From NCBI RefSeq assembly GCF_000025885.1, contig NC_014011.1, positions 1,736,001-1,800,000 on the forward strand: DNA of 64,000 nt. The letters are read 5' to 3'. The translations under genes and the position numbers were made by a program. Positions 1 through 7,477 of this stretch are shown here, one piece after another. Position 1 is the stretch's first letter, and every line of letters starts with the position of its first letter. Under the pieces are notes generated by a model. It had not been told where the DNA came from. It worked only from the letters and a program-made list of their open reading frames with translations, and ran no database searches. The stretch comes from Aminobacterium colombiense DSM 12261. GTDB taxonomy: Bacteria; Synergistota; Synergistia; Synergistales; Aminobacteriaceae.

Positions 1-1
1 G

Positions 2-175
2 CAAAAGGGACTTCTTCTCTCTTTCTTCAGCGGTTCCGTATTGAGAATACAGCCTCCACTTGTCATTTCAAAACAGCAGATCGACACGGCTCTTGCCAAA
101 ATAGAAGAAGCCTTTGAAGAGTACGAAGCGGGAGCAATTCCTGACAGTGTATTGGAAACTGTGAAAGGCTGGTAG
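2..175 (+). CDS. Class III PLP aminotransferase, C-terminal end (partial)
   Basis: The frame is open from the left edge of the window to a TAG at 173-175, giving about 57 residues. The stretch RIQPPLVISKQQID is the typical C-terminal motif of acetylornithine/ornithine/putrescine-type class III aminotransferases, where the small domain carries an IQPPL segment. It ends seven bases before ortA, so it is probably the upstream member of the same amino-acid-degrading operon. The catalytic lysine and cofactor domain lie outside the window, so the substrate cannot be assigned; an omega-amino acid such as ornithine is only suggested by the neighbours. Confidence 0.75.
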   Translation, partial: QKGLLLSFFSGSVLRIQPPLVISKQQIDTALAKIEEAFEEYEAGAIPDSVLETVKGW

Positions 176-182
176 ATATATC

Positions 183-500
183 ATGGCAGAAGAAATAATC
201 AAAAAAGGAAGCTGGGTTCAAATCCACTATATCGTTCTTCAGCCGTCAGAACGGGCAGATAATGTTCCTGAAGATACAAAACAGGTTCCCCTGGAGCTCT
301 GGGTAAAAGGGTATTTGGACCATGACGCTTCTATCGGAAGTTCCGTCACAATAACAACCGTGACCGACAGAAAAGTACAGGGAACTCTGGTGGCTCAGAA
401 TCCTCCCTACATACACACCTTTGGTCGTCAGATTCCTGAACTCCTATCTGTTGGCAAAGAGTTTCATGCCCTTATTTCCAAGGCAGGTGAACAAGCATGA
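183..500 (+). CDS. ortA: 2-amino-4-ketopentanoate thiolase, alpha subunit
   Basis: This 105-residue protein matches the size and position of OrtA, the small subunit of the thiolase that splits 2-amino-4-ketopentanoate with CoA into acetyl-CoA and alanine in anaerobic ornithine fermentation. It begins KKGSWVQIHYIVL and contains the LWVKGYL and LSVGKEFHALI segments seen in the family as I recall it. The start ATG follows the upstream aminotransferase stop closely, and its stop overlaps the ortB start (ATGA, 497-500), which indicates translational coupling of the two subunits. It has no signal peptide and is cytoplasmic. Confidence 0.85.
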   Translation: MAEEIIKKGSWVQIHYIVLQPSERADNVPEDTKQVPLELWVKGYLDHDASIGSSVTITTVTDRKVQGTLVAQNPPYIHTFGRQIPELLSVGKEFHALISKAGEQA

Positions 501-1897
501 ACCCCGTATTTGACGCTGTAGCCAACCGAAAAAACGAAATTCTAAAAAAAGCGTTAGGCATTGATTACTCGGAGTTTGAACTGCCTGGCATCGCTTTCGA
601 CTACGAAGGAATGATGGGCAAGACAGGGTACACCCTTGAAGAAATCCGTGCCATACAGGCCGAAACCAACATAGGAAACACTCCCATGCTTGAACTGCGG
701 AACCTTACCGCCGCGGCCAGGGCCCTCGCTGGACCAGGAAAAGGCGCTCGCATTTTCCTTAAAGACGAAGCGACAAATCCTTCTGGAAGCTTTAAAGCGA
801 GAAGGGCTGCCATGTCATGCTATTATGCCCAGCAAAAGGGATACGCCGGTGTCATCGCCGCTTCAAGCGGAAACTACGGGGCGGCTGTAGCTTCTCAGGC
901 AAACATGAGAAATCTGAAAGCTATCATCGTTCAAGAACTCTTCGATAGCAGACATGTGGGGCAACCTGAAATTCTGGAAAAAGGCCGCATCAGCGAAGCC
1001 TTTGGGGCAGAAGTGGTTCAGTTGACGGTAGGACCGGAGCTCTTTATCGAGTTTTTGAGACTCTTGGACGAAACAGGGTACTGCAGCGCCTCCCTCTATT
1101 CCCCCTTCGCCATTGCCGGAATAGAAACACTGGGAGATGAAATAGCAACTCAGATCAGACAAAAATGCGGCAGAGATCCTGACGCTGTCGTTATAACAAA
1201 CGCAGGAGGCGGAAACCTGACCGGTACTGCAAGAGGCCTTATCAAAGCCGGCTGTTCCAATACCCAGATCGTAGCAGCCAGCGTGGATATCACAGGGCTT
1301 CATATGGCCAGCGACAAAGCCTTCAACCGAAAATCCTTTACCACGGGGCATACGGGATTTGGAATGCCCTTCTCAACGTGGCCCGACAGAACAGACGTCC
1401 CCCGCAACGCAGCAAGGAGCTTGCGGTATACGGATCGTTACGTCCTCGTAAGCCAGGGGGAAGTCTTCTATATGACCGAAGCCCTTGCCCAGCTTGAAGG
1501 GCTGGAACGAGGGCCTGCGGGCAATACCTCCCTCACAGCGGCCTTTGCTCTTGCCCAGGAAATGGATAGGGACCAGGTTGTCGTTATTCAGGAAACGGAG
1601 TACACAGGGGCGGGGAAACACGTTACAGCGCAACTCTCTTTTGCCCGGGAACAGCTGGGTATCGAAGTCCGAAGAGGAAACCCAGAAGAGCAGATCCCTG
1701 GCAAAAACATTATCATCCCGGAAAATCCAGGCCAGGTGAAAGCTCGGGACATAAGCCTTGATGACCTGAGACGGTCCTATTGCAAAAACGTTCTCAAAAT
1801 GAATAACATCACTAAAGAACAGCTTACCAACAATGATATAAAATTCATGGCAGAGGACACAAAAACTACAGAGGACTACATCCGCAGCATCCTGTAA
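497..1897 (+). CDS. ortB: 2-amino-4-ketopentanoate thiolase, beta (PLP) subunit
   Basis: A 466-residue fold-type II PLP enzyme. The Schiff-base lysine is K100 in NPSGSFKARRA, an asparagine loop SSGNYGAA follows at about 124-131, and the phosphate-binding glycine loop is NAGGGN (235-240). Length and the adjacent ortA identify it as the catalytic subunit that forms acetyl-CoA and alanine from 2-amino-4-ketopentanoate. Related threonine synthase/cysteine synthase families share the fold, but the ortA coupling favours this call. It overlaps ortA by 4 bp. Seven bases after its TAA begins an inverted-repeat arm, followed by a strong terminator, so the operon ends here. Confidence 0.9.
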   Translation: MNPVFDAVANRKNEILKKALGIDYSEFELPGIAFDYEGMMGKTGYTLEEIRAIQAETNIGNTPMLELRNLTAAARALAGPGKGARIFLKDEATNPSGSFKARRAAMSCYYAQQKGYAGVIAASSGNYGAAVASQANMRNLKAIIVQELFDSRHVGQPEILEKGRISEAFGAEVVQLTVGPELFIEFLRLLDETGYCSASLYSPFAIAGIETLGDEIATQIRQKCGRDPDAVVITNAGGGNLTGTARGLIKAGCSNTQIVAASVDITGLHMASDKAFNRKSFTTGHTGFGMPFSTWPDRTDVPRNAARSLRYTDRYVLVSQGEVFYMTEALAQLEGLERGPAGNTSLTAAFALAQEMDRDQVVVIQETEYTGAGKHVTAQLSFAREQLGIEVRRGNPEEQIPGKNIIIPENPGQVKARDISLDDLRRSYCKNVLKMNNITKEQLTNNDIKFMAEDTKTTEDYIRSIL

Positions 1898-1903
1898 CAA
1901 ATT

Positions 1904-2034
1904 GGTGCCAGGTCTTGAAATTGTGCATGTGTGAAAAGAAACACAACAAAAGAGGAGGGATTGTTTTCCCTCCTCTTTTTTCTGATCAAATTGTATTCGC
2001 TACGTACAATTGCACAATTTCAAGACCTGGCACC
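1904..2034. repeat. REPIN-like inverted-repeat element A
   Basis: Two perfect 24-bp arms in inverted orientation (1904-1927 and 2011-2034; core GGTGCCAGGTCTTGAAATTG) enclose a terminator. The element fills the whole space between the convergent genes ortB and the YczE-like gene: the left arm starts 6 bases after the ortB stop and the right arm ends 2 bases before the stop of the opposite gene. The same arm recurs near 2845, 4476, 7453, 8976, 9017, 22096, 22224, 63760 and 63898. The arrangement resembles REPINs (paired REP sequences moved by RAYT transposases); no RAYT gene is in the window. Confidence 0.8.
1948..1979. terminator. Rho-independent terminator of ortB
   Basis: A 13-bp perfect stem (1948-1960 with 1967-1979, AAAAGAGGAGGGA arm) with a 6-base loop is followed by further T residues on the plus strand. 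It lies between the two arms of repeat element A. The A-rich left side means it may also act on the convergent gene. Confidence 0.85.
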
Positions 2035-2036
2035 TT

Positions 2037-2681
2037 TTATTGAGCCTTCAAACTTTCAAGTGTGGCACGAAGAGTTTCGTGCTTTACTCGGGTTACATCG
2101 AACTTAAGAGCAGAAAAAACTATCTGAACGCAAAAACCAACCCCAAAGGCCGCCAGCACGGTTCCAAAACCTACTGGCCCGCCTAAAAGACAGCCTATTA
2201 GCACTGCTGTTCCTTCTACAATGCCCCTGGAAACACCTACAGCCAAACCAGTTTTCCTTTCAACAGCCACCATAAGGCTATCTCTCGGTCCTGCTCCAAA
2301 ACCAGAGCCGATATAAAAATAAGAAGCAAAAGCAATGGTAAAAAGACCTGCTATCATCATAGCGACACCTGATATAAAACTGCCCATTTCTGGTAATATG
2401 TTCAACTCCAGAATTCGATCAATAAAAAATCCCACTAACAACATATTGAGCAACGTTCCCAGCCCTATCTTTTCTCCCATAAGAAAAACAAGGATACAAA
2501 TGACCAGCCCCATCAGAATAGATACATTGCCTATAGACATACCCACGGTCTTTGCTATCCCCTGATGAAAAACATCCCATGGGGCGAACCCAAGATTTGC
2601 TTTCATGGTAATAACGACTCCCAGAGCAAATAAGAATAGGCCAAATAATAAGTTTGTTATCCTTTTTAAGAAGTTATTCAT
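2037..2681 (-). CDS. YczE/YitT-type integral membrane protein
   Basis: A 214-residue hydrophobic protein with about five membrane segments and two related glycine-rich loops, GFAPWDVFHQG near residue 32 and GSGFGAGPRDSL near 127, which are hallmarks of the YczE family of uncharacterised membrane proteins. The two-loop pattern suggests an internal duplication. A GGGAG ribosome binding site precedes the ATG by about 8 bases. It is transcribed alone, convergent with ortB. The biochemical role is unknown; family members are sometimes listed as permeases or regulators of secondary metabolism, and nothing here decides that. Confidence 0.75.
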   Translation of the reverse strand: MNNFLKRITNLLFGLFLFALGVVITMKANLGFAPWDVFHQGIAKTVGMSIGNVSILMGLVICILVFLMGEKIGLGTLLNMLLVGFFIDRILELNILPEMGSFISGVAMMIAGLFTIAFASYFYIGSGFGAGPRDSLMVAVERKTGLAVGVSRGIVEGTAVLIGCLLGGPVGFGTVLAAFGVGFCVQIVFSALKFDVTRVKHETLRATLESLKAQ

Positions 2682-2830
2682 CTTGGAAACTCCCTTTATT
2701 CAAGAAAATATAAACCACAAGCTTGAATGATAGCGTACTTTTGTATATAAAGATAGTTGTTTCCAAAAATTTGCGGAGCAACTATTGAAAATACACAGTT
2801 CACAGAAACGGCCACAGTCAATACATGCAG

Positions 2831-2845
2831 TCAAGACCTGGCACC
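2831..2845 (-). repeat. Partial REPIN arm at the ggt stop codon
   Basis: A 15-bp copy of the outer part of the repeat arm (GGTGCCAGGTCTTGA on the minus strand) begins 1 base after the TAA of the gamma-glutamyltransferase gene. The inner part of the arm is degraded and no partner arm is visible nearby. Confidence 0.7.
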
Positions 2846-2846
2846 A

Positions 2847-4451
2847 TTACCAGGCTGCGATAGAACCATCCGCACGAGGTTCCGTAGCCCCGACTAACGT
2901 TCCATCCGATGTTCTCAAGATCATTTGCCCACGGCCAAATTCGTTTGAGTCTAGTGCGGCCCCCATATGATGGCCCATACGTGCCAGTGCCTGGGCTTCG
3001 GCTATAGGAAAGCCTGGTTCCACAGAAACATTCATATCTCCCACCCACTGCCACCGCGGAGCATCGATCGCTTCCTGAGGGTTCATTGCAAAGTCCACCA
3101 TATTCATAATCACCTGCACATGCCCCTGAGGCTGCATATATCCTCCCATTACTCCGAATGGCCCCACTGGCTCGCCATCTTTCGTTATAAAGCCAGGAAT
3201 AATCGTATGGTAAGGACGTTTCCCAGGCGCTAGAACGTTAGGGTGATTAGGGTCAAGAGAGAATCCTTTTGCCCTATTATTCAAAGCTATGCCGGTTTTT
3301 GGTATTACGATAGCTGAACCAAACCCTGCGTAATTGCTCTGTATAAAAGACACCATATTCCCCTCACTGTCAGCAGCACTCAGATAAACTGTGCCGCTTG
3401 CCTCTGGTTCCCCCGCTTTAGGCAAGCAGGCTCTTTCTTTGATGCATGCCCGCCGGACATCACCATAATTATCAGAAAGCATTTCAGCCACGGGCACTTG
3501 GCTAAAGCGCTGGTCCGCCACATATCGATGGGCATCGGCAAATGCCAGCTTGATCGCTTCTATCTGTGCATGGAAGGTTTCGGCATTGCGAAAGGTGAAA
3601 TTGAATCCCTTTAACATGTTGAGAGCCATAAGTACAATAATCCCCTGCCCATTTGGAGGAATCTCCCATATATCGTACCCTTTGTAATTTACGCTTATGG
3701 GGTCCACCCACTCAGGATTGTGCTGTTCAAAATCTTCCTGACTGTAAAACCCACCCGTTCTGTTGGAAAAAGCTATGATCTTTTCTGCTATCTCTCCGGC
3801 ATAAAAAGACTCTGCATTCGTTTTCGCTATAAGCTCAAGTGTATAGGCCTGATCAAGACATCGCCACAATTCTCCAGCTCTGGGGGAACGGCCTTCCGGA
3901 CAAAAGGTATTAAACCAGACTTCGAATTCCCGACCCTTCAAAATACGGCTGTACTTTTCAAAGGCCAAGCGCCAGTTATGAGCCACAGTCACCCCCACTG
4001 CATGGCCGTCACGAGCATAAGAAATGGCTGGCGCAAGGGTTTCTGTAAGAGGCAGATTTCCCATTGTTTCGGCCAGGACAGCCCACGTTTTAGGAGCCGC
4101 GGGAACCGTTGCCGATGGCCACCCCTGTTCAGGAACCTTCTCCCATCCTCTGGCCCGAAATTTGTCAAGATCGAAAGACAGAGGAGCCCGTCCACTGCCA
4201 TTAATCCCATGCAGTTTCCCATCTTTCCATATAATGGCGAAATTATCGCTGCCAAGACCATTGCTTGTGGGTTCCACTACAGTCAAAGCTGCCGCTGCAG
4301 CAATTGCGGCATCTATGGCATTCCCACCTTTTTTTAATATTTCAAGTCCCGCCTGAGCCGCTAAAGGATGAGACGTAGCCACCATTCCCTTAGAACCATA
4401 GACAACATTTCTTCGTGAAGGGTATTGATAACGATAGGGGTCGAAATTCAT
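2847..4451 (-). CDS. ggt: Gamma-glutamyltransferase
   Basis: A 534-residue Ntn-hydrolase precursor. The predicted autocleavage nucleophile is T354 in EASGTVYLSAAD, the substrate-binding arginine lies in NGSGRAP (about R88), and the C-terminal GGYMQPQGHVQV motif is intact. The enzyme normally self-cleaves before the threonine and transfers or hydrolyses gamma-glutamyl groups. It begins MNFDPYRYQYPS with no signal peptide, so it appears cytoplasmic, as in several bacterial GGTs active on non-glutathione substrates. The ATG has an AGAGGTGA ribosome binding site. A REPIN arm directly abuts its stop codon and another diverged arm lies 25 bp upstream of the start. Confidence 0.9.
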   Translation of the reverse strand: MNFDPYRYQYPSRRNVVYGSKGMVATSHPLAAQAGLEILKKGGNAIDAAIAAAAALTVVEPTSNGLGSDNFAIIWKDGKLHGINGSGRAPLSFDLDKFRARGWEKVPEQGWPSATVPAAPKTWAVLAETMGNLPLTETLAPAISYARDGHAVGVTVAHNWRLAFEKYSRILKGREFEVWFNTFCPEGRSPRAGELWRCLDQAYTLELIAKTNAESFYAGEIAEKIIAFSNRTGGFYSQEDFEQHNPEWVDPISVNYKGYDIWEIPPNGQGIIVLMALNMLKGFNFTFRNAETFHAQIEAIKLAFADAHRYVADQRFSQVPVAEMLSDNYGDVRRACIKERACLPKAGEPEASGTVYLSAADSEGNMVSFIQSNYAGFGSAIVIPKTGIALNNRAKGFSLDPNHPNVLAPGKRPYHTIIPGFITKDGEPVGPFGVMGGYMQPQGHVQVIMNMVDFAMNPQEAIDAPRWQWVGDMNVSVEPGFPIAEAQALARMGHHMGAALDSNEFGRGQMILRTSDGTLVGATEPRADGSIAAW

Positions 4452-4475
4452 AGAGCATCACCTCTATTTCATTAT

Positions 4476-4498
4476 GGTGTCAGGTCTTAAATTGTGCA
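4476..4498 (+). repeat. Diverged REPIN arm upstream of ggt
   Basis: GGTGTCAGGTCTTAAATTGT and three more bases match the repeat arm with a few changes. It lies between ggt (minus, start 4451) and the YibE/F gene (minus, stop 4545), with the GGTG end facing ggt. No paired arm is visible. Confidence 0.6.
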
Positions 4499-4544
4499 AT
4501 AGCAGGGCTACGTCGCTGATGAATACATCATTAAGGGAAACTAC

Positions 4545-5699
4545 TTAAACTCTAATGATACCTTGCATTTTCCCCAAAAAACTCTTGACCCTACTTTTAA
4601 GAGGCTCTAAATTGTAAGAATAAATCCATCCGGCAATCACAGCGGTAATAGGGGCAATCAAAACCAAGCCAATACTTCCCGCCACAGTTCTCAATATTTC
4701 TGCCGCAACCATTCTATAATTTATAATCCGTACGAAATCTGTATCTTGACTTGCAAACAACATAAGCAGCGTTAGATATCCACCAGAGTAAGCCAGTAAT
4801 AAAGTAGTTGTCATAGTTCCGATAACAGCACGCCCCACATTAAATCCTGACTGAATGAGTTCTCGGCACATTATTTCAGGTTTCTTGCTCTTTACTTCCG
4901 CCATGGCAGAAGCAATATCCATACCTATATCCATAGCTGCTCCAGAAGCACCTATTACAATAGCAGCAAAGAAAATCTGTTTCATATTCAGTCCAATATT
5001 TCCGCTAAATAAAAGTGTGGAAGAATAAGGGAGAGTTGTTCCGAGCAACCCAAGTTTGTCGCCAAAAAAAGCTGTAATTCCAATAGTGACAAATAATCCT
5101 GCCACTGTTCCCAAGAAAGCAGACAAACCCTTTCGCGTAAACCCTGCAACAGAAAAAATAACAATGGCCGACAGCACAAACAAAATGCCACTCGACAAAA
5201 GCAGCGGATTTTCTCCAGCCAAAAGCCCCGGAATAAGATTTTTCCATATAACCCATAAACTAGCTATAAAAGAAAAAATTGCCCTTAACCCTGTATTCCC
5301 AGCATAAATAATGAGCAAAAGAACAAAAAAACCAAAAAGAATAAACTCCCAGCTCTGCCTGTAGAGATCAACAGCTTTTGCGTCAACAACTTTTCCATGG
5401 TCTTCCCTTAACGCAGCAACTACTGTATCTCCCGGGGCGTAAAAGGCATCTATATCCAAGTTTCCCAGCAAATTGTTATACCCAACAACCTCTTGTCCCT
5501 TAAACTTTCCATCAACAACCTTCAAAAGCAATTCCTGGCTCCCTATTCTTGCTATTCCAGACTGCATTACATCGCTGTTATCTGTACTTAGAACCACTGC
5601 CCGAACAAAGTTGCTATTTCTGTTGTTTTCATATGCCCAAAACCCCACAAGAGCAAGAAATAAAATGCCCCAAAGTAATGAAGCTTTTATTTTCTTCAT
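4545..5699 (-). CDS. YibE/F family multi-spanning membrane protein
   Basis: A 384-residue protein with an N-terminal membrane segment (about 8-23), a roughly 90-residue extracytoplasmic beta-rich region containing YAPGDTVVA, then about seven to eight membrane helices. The FFAAIVIGASGAAMDIGMDIASAM segment and the following SGFNVGRAVIGTM are characteristic of the YibE/F family, whose function is not established. The ATG is preceded by GGAG at about 10 bases. It is flanked by the alkaline phosphatase terminator upstream and by ggt downstream, so it is probably a single-gene unit. Confidence 0.8.
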   Translation of the reverse strand: MKKIKASLLWGILFLALVGFWAYENNRNSNFVRAVVLSTDNSDVMQSGIARIGSQELLLKVVDGKFKGQEVVGYNNLLGNLDIDAFYAPGDTVVAALREDHGKVVDAKAVDLYRQSWEFILFGFFVLLLIIYAGNTGLRAIFSFIASLWVIWKNLIPGLLAGENPLLLSSGILFVLSAIVIFSVAGFTRKGLSAFLGTVAGLFVTIGITAFFGDKLGLLGTTLPYSSTLLFSGNIGLNMKQIFFAAIVIGASGAAMDIGMDIASAMAEVKSKKPEIMCRELIQSGFNVGRAVIGTMTTTLLLAYSGGYLTLLMLFASQDTDFVRIINYRMVAAEILRTVAGSIGLVLIAPITAVIAGWIYSYNLEPLKSRVKSFLGKMQGIIRV

Positions 5700-5728
5700 T
5701 ATCTATACACTCCATTCTACTATTAATG

Positions 5729-5763
5729 AAAACATAGCCGGGGACAAGCCTCGGCTATGTTTT
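5729..5763 (-). terminator. Terminator of the alkaline phosphatase gene
   Basis: A 12-bp perfect stem (5729-5740 with 5752-5763, CATAGCCG arm) carries A and T runs on both sides. It lies 15 bases after the alkaline phosphatase stop codon on the minus strand and upstream of the YibE/F gene. Confidence 0.8.
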
Positions 5764-5777
5764 CAAAACCCAATATT

Positions 5778-7253
5778 TTAATAATTAATGACTTTAGGCA
5801 AACTGGTTGGATGGGTAAATGCCACTTCAGTAGGTTTGAACTCCAAAATGGAGAATAAGGTTCTTGCTACTTCTGTATTATCTTTAAATCCGCCAAGAGC
5901 CTCAGCGCCAACTCCAATGGCTGAAAGGGGCACCGTTGTCCCAGAGTGGGCATAAGTGGTCCAGAACATATTTGCCCGCTCAGACATAATGTGAGTTACT
6001 GTAATAGCCGCGGGGTCGTACCCTGCATACGTTGCAATTGCATCTTTCTGAGAGCCGTCTATGAGATCCATTGCCTGTTCAATTTTTATTTTCTCATCAA
6101 GGGATAAGTTATCTAAACCAAGGTTGGTAGCAATAAAATCAAAGAACTTCTTCCTGTCTTTATCATATTTCCCCACACCCTCATTTAACACATCCGCCGT
6201 CGTGACCTTTGCCTTAAAAAGCTGATCCATTTTCAAAAAATAATTATCACCAAACCCAAGCCCAAAACCGCCTGTTTCATGATCTGCTACAACAACTATC
6301 AACGTTTCATCGGGATATTTTTGGTAAAAAGAGTACGCTTCGTCTAGTGCCTTATCGAATGCTAACGTGTCGTGGATAGACCCCGCCGGATCATGGGCGT
6401 GACAGGCATGGTCTATTCTGCCGCCCTCTACCATTAGAAAGAAACCTTCTTTATATTTTTCTAACACTTCAATTCCTTTCGCCGTTAGTTCCGCCAAACT
6501 TGGAGTGTGATCATTCTCTCTATCAAGCTCATAGGGAAGATGGCTGTACGTGAAGGCCGCAAAGACTTTTTCCTGCCCACTTGGCTTATAGTTTCTAAAT
6601 TTTTGAGTATCTTTTTCTGTCAGGAAAATATGATACCCTTGGCCTTTAAACTTTTCCGCAATGTTAAGGTCATCTTTTCTCTTTGATTTCCCGCCATCCC
6701 AGTTCTGGGGAACAAAATGGCGATATCCTCCGCCAGCAAAAAAATCCACTCCGCTATCAAGATAGTCAAGGGCTATTTCATTTTCAGCATCACGATTTGA
6801 GTTATGGGAAGCAAAAACAGCAGGAGTCGCATGAGTTATTCGCGTTGTTGTTACAAGACCTGTTCCCATCCCCTTCTCTTCCGCTGCCTCCACCAAACTT
6901 TTTACATTCGTGCCATCTGGAAGCTGAGCAATAATGCCATTATTCGTCTTATATCCCGCCGCTAATGCTGTCCCGGCCGCTGCAGAATCTGTTACCAAGG
7001 AATCTGCGGAATAGGTGGTGTTGATACCTGCCACTGGGAACTGATTCATCCTAAGTTTTATATCTTTTACTCCGGTTTCAGCCCTCAAATAATATTCTGC
7101 CGCCTGGCGCTGTGCTGCGCCCATTCCATCACCAATAAAATAAAAAACATAGCGCGGAGCGTGGGCACTTGCACTATTCACTCCCCCAATTAGCCCTAAA
7201 AACAAAGCCAAAGCAATAACTGCCAGTTTACGAGAAAAAAACTTACGCAACAT
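5778..7253 (-). CDS. phoA: Secreted alkaline phosphatase
   Basis: A 491-residue alkaline phosphatase with a Sec signal peptide (residues 1-30, ending SASAHA). The metal-binding GDGMG (41-45) and the nucleophile S90 in TDSAAAGTALA are present, as are HATPAVFASH and the metal ligands in VVADHETGGFG. The enzyme hydrolyses phosphomonoesters in the periplasm. GAGGGGG gives a strong ribosome binding site. Upstream at 7303-7341 are 11-bp-spaced repeats resembling a PhoP/PhoB box, consistent with phosphate-starvation control. A terminator follows at 5729-5763. Confidence 0.92.
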   Translation of the reverse strand: MLRKFFSRKLAVIALALFLGLIGGVNSASAHAPRYVFYFIGDGMGAAQRQAAEYYLRAETGVKDIKLRMNQFPVAGINTTYSADSLVTDSAAAGTALAAGYKTNNGIIAQLPDGTNVKSLVEAAEEKGMGTGLVTTTRITHATPAVFASHNSNRDAENEIALDYLDSGVDFFAGGGYRHFVPQNWDGGKSKRKDDLNIAEKFKGQGYHIFLTEKDTQKFRNYKPSGQEKVFAAFTYSHLPYELDRENDHTPSLAELTAKGIEVLEKYKEGFFLMVEGGRIDHACHAHDPAGSIHDTLAFDKALDEAYSFYQKYPDETLIVVVADHETGGFGLGFGDNYFLKMDQLFKAKVTTADVLNEGVGKYDKDRKKFFDFIATNLGLDNLSLDEKIKIEQAMDLIDGSQKDAIATYAGYDPAAITVTHIMSERANMFWTTYAHSGTTVPLSAIGVGAEALGGFKDNTEVARTLFSILEFKPTEVAFTHPTSLPKVINY

Positions 7254-7302
7254 AATACCCCCTCAATGTAGATATTCTTTGCTTAATACCTTACAGGAAA
7301 GG

Positions 7303-7341
7303 AGTTTACGTATTGTTACAACTTTGTAAACAAAGTGTAAA
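7303..7341 (-). promoter_or_regulatory. PhoP/PhoB-like direct repeats upstream of the phosphatase
   Basis: On the minus strand TTTACA (7341-7336), TTTACA (7330-7325), GTAACA (7319-7314) and a weaker TAAACT (7308-7303) recur with an exact 11-base period. Bacillus PhoP boxes are TT(A/C/T)A(C/T)A repeats with about 5-base gaps, and PhoB boxes share the 11-base period. A TATTAA hexamer at 7288-7283 could be the -10. Position 50-88 bases before the ATG fits activation. Confidence 0.5.
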
Positions 7342-7359
7342 AAATCCGGGCCTACAAAA

Positions 7360-7387
7360 AGGGGCAAGAGAAAAACCCCCTGCCCCT
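7360..7387 (-). terminator. Terminator of the C45 hydrolase gene
   Basis: The minus strand carries AGGGGCA, a 14-base loop and TGCCCCT followed by TTTT, about 90 bases after the stop codon at 7478. A REPIN arm sits between the stop codon and this hairpin. Confidence 0.7.
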
Positions 7388-7452
7388 CTTCCGCTTATAT
7401 TCGGTTTTAAATCTATTTCCTCTCACCGTCACTGCATACATTTAATACAACT

Positions 7453-7476
7453 TGCACAAATTCAAGACCTGGCACC
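7453..7476 (-). repeat. REPIN arm at the C45 hydrolase stop
   Basis: A full 24-bp arm (GGTGCCAGGTCTTGAATTTG plus four bases) begins 1 base after the TAA of the C45 hydrolase. The bases beyond it (AGTTGTATTAAATGTATGC) match those beyond the arm at 22096, so homology extends past the 24 bp. Confidence 0.8.
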
Positions 7477-7477
7477 A

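Noticed and set aside
3720-4337. 205-residue plus-strand frame inside ggt
   Set aside because: It is antisense to conserved ggt motifs and has no family resemblance or ribosome binding site.
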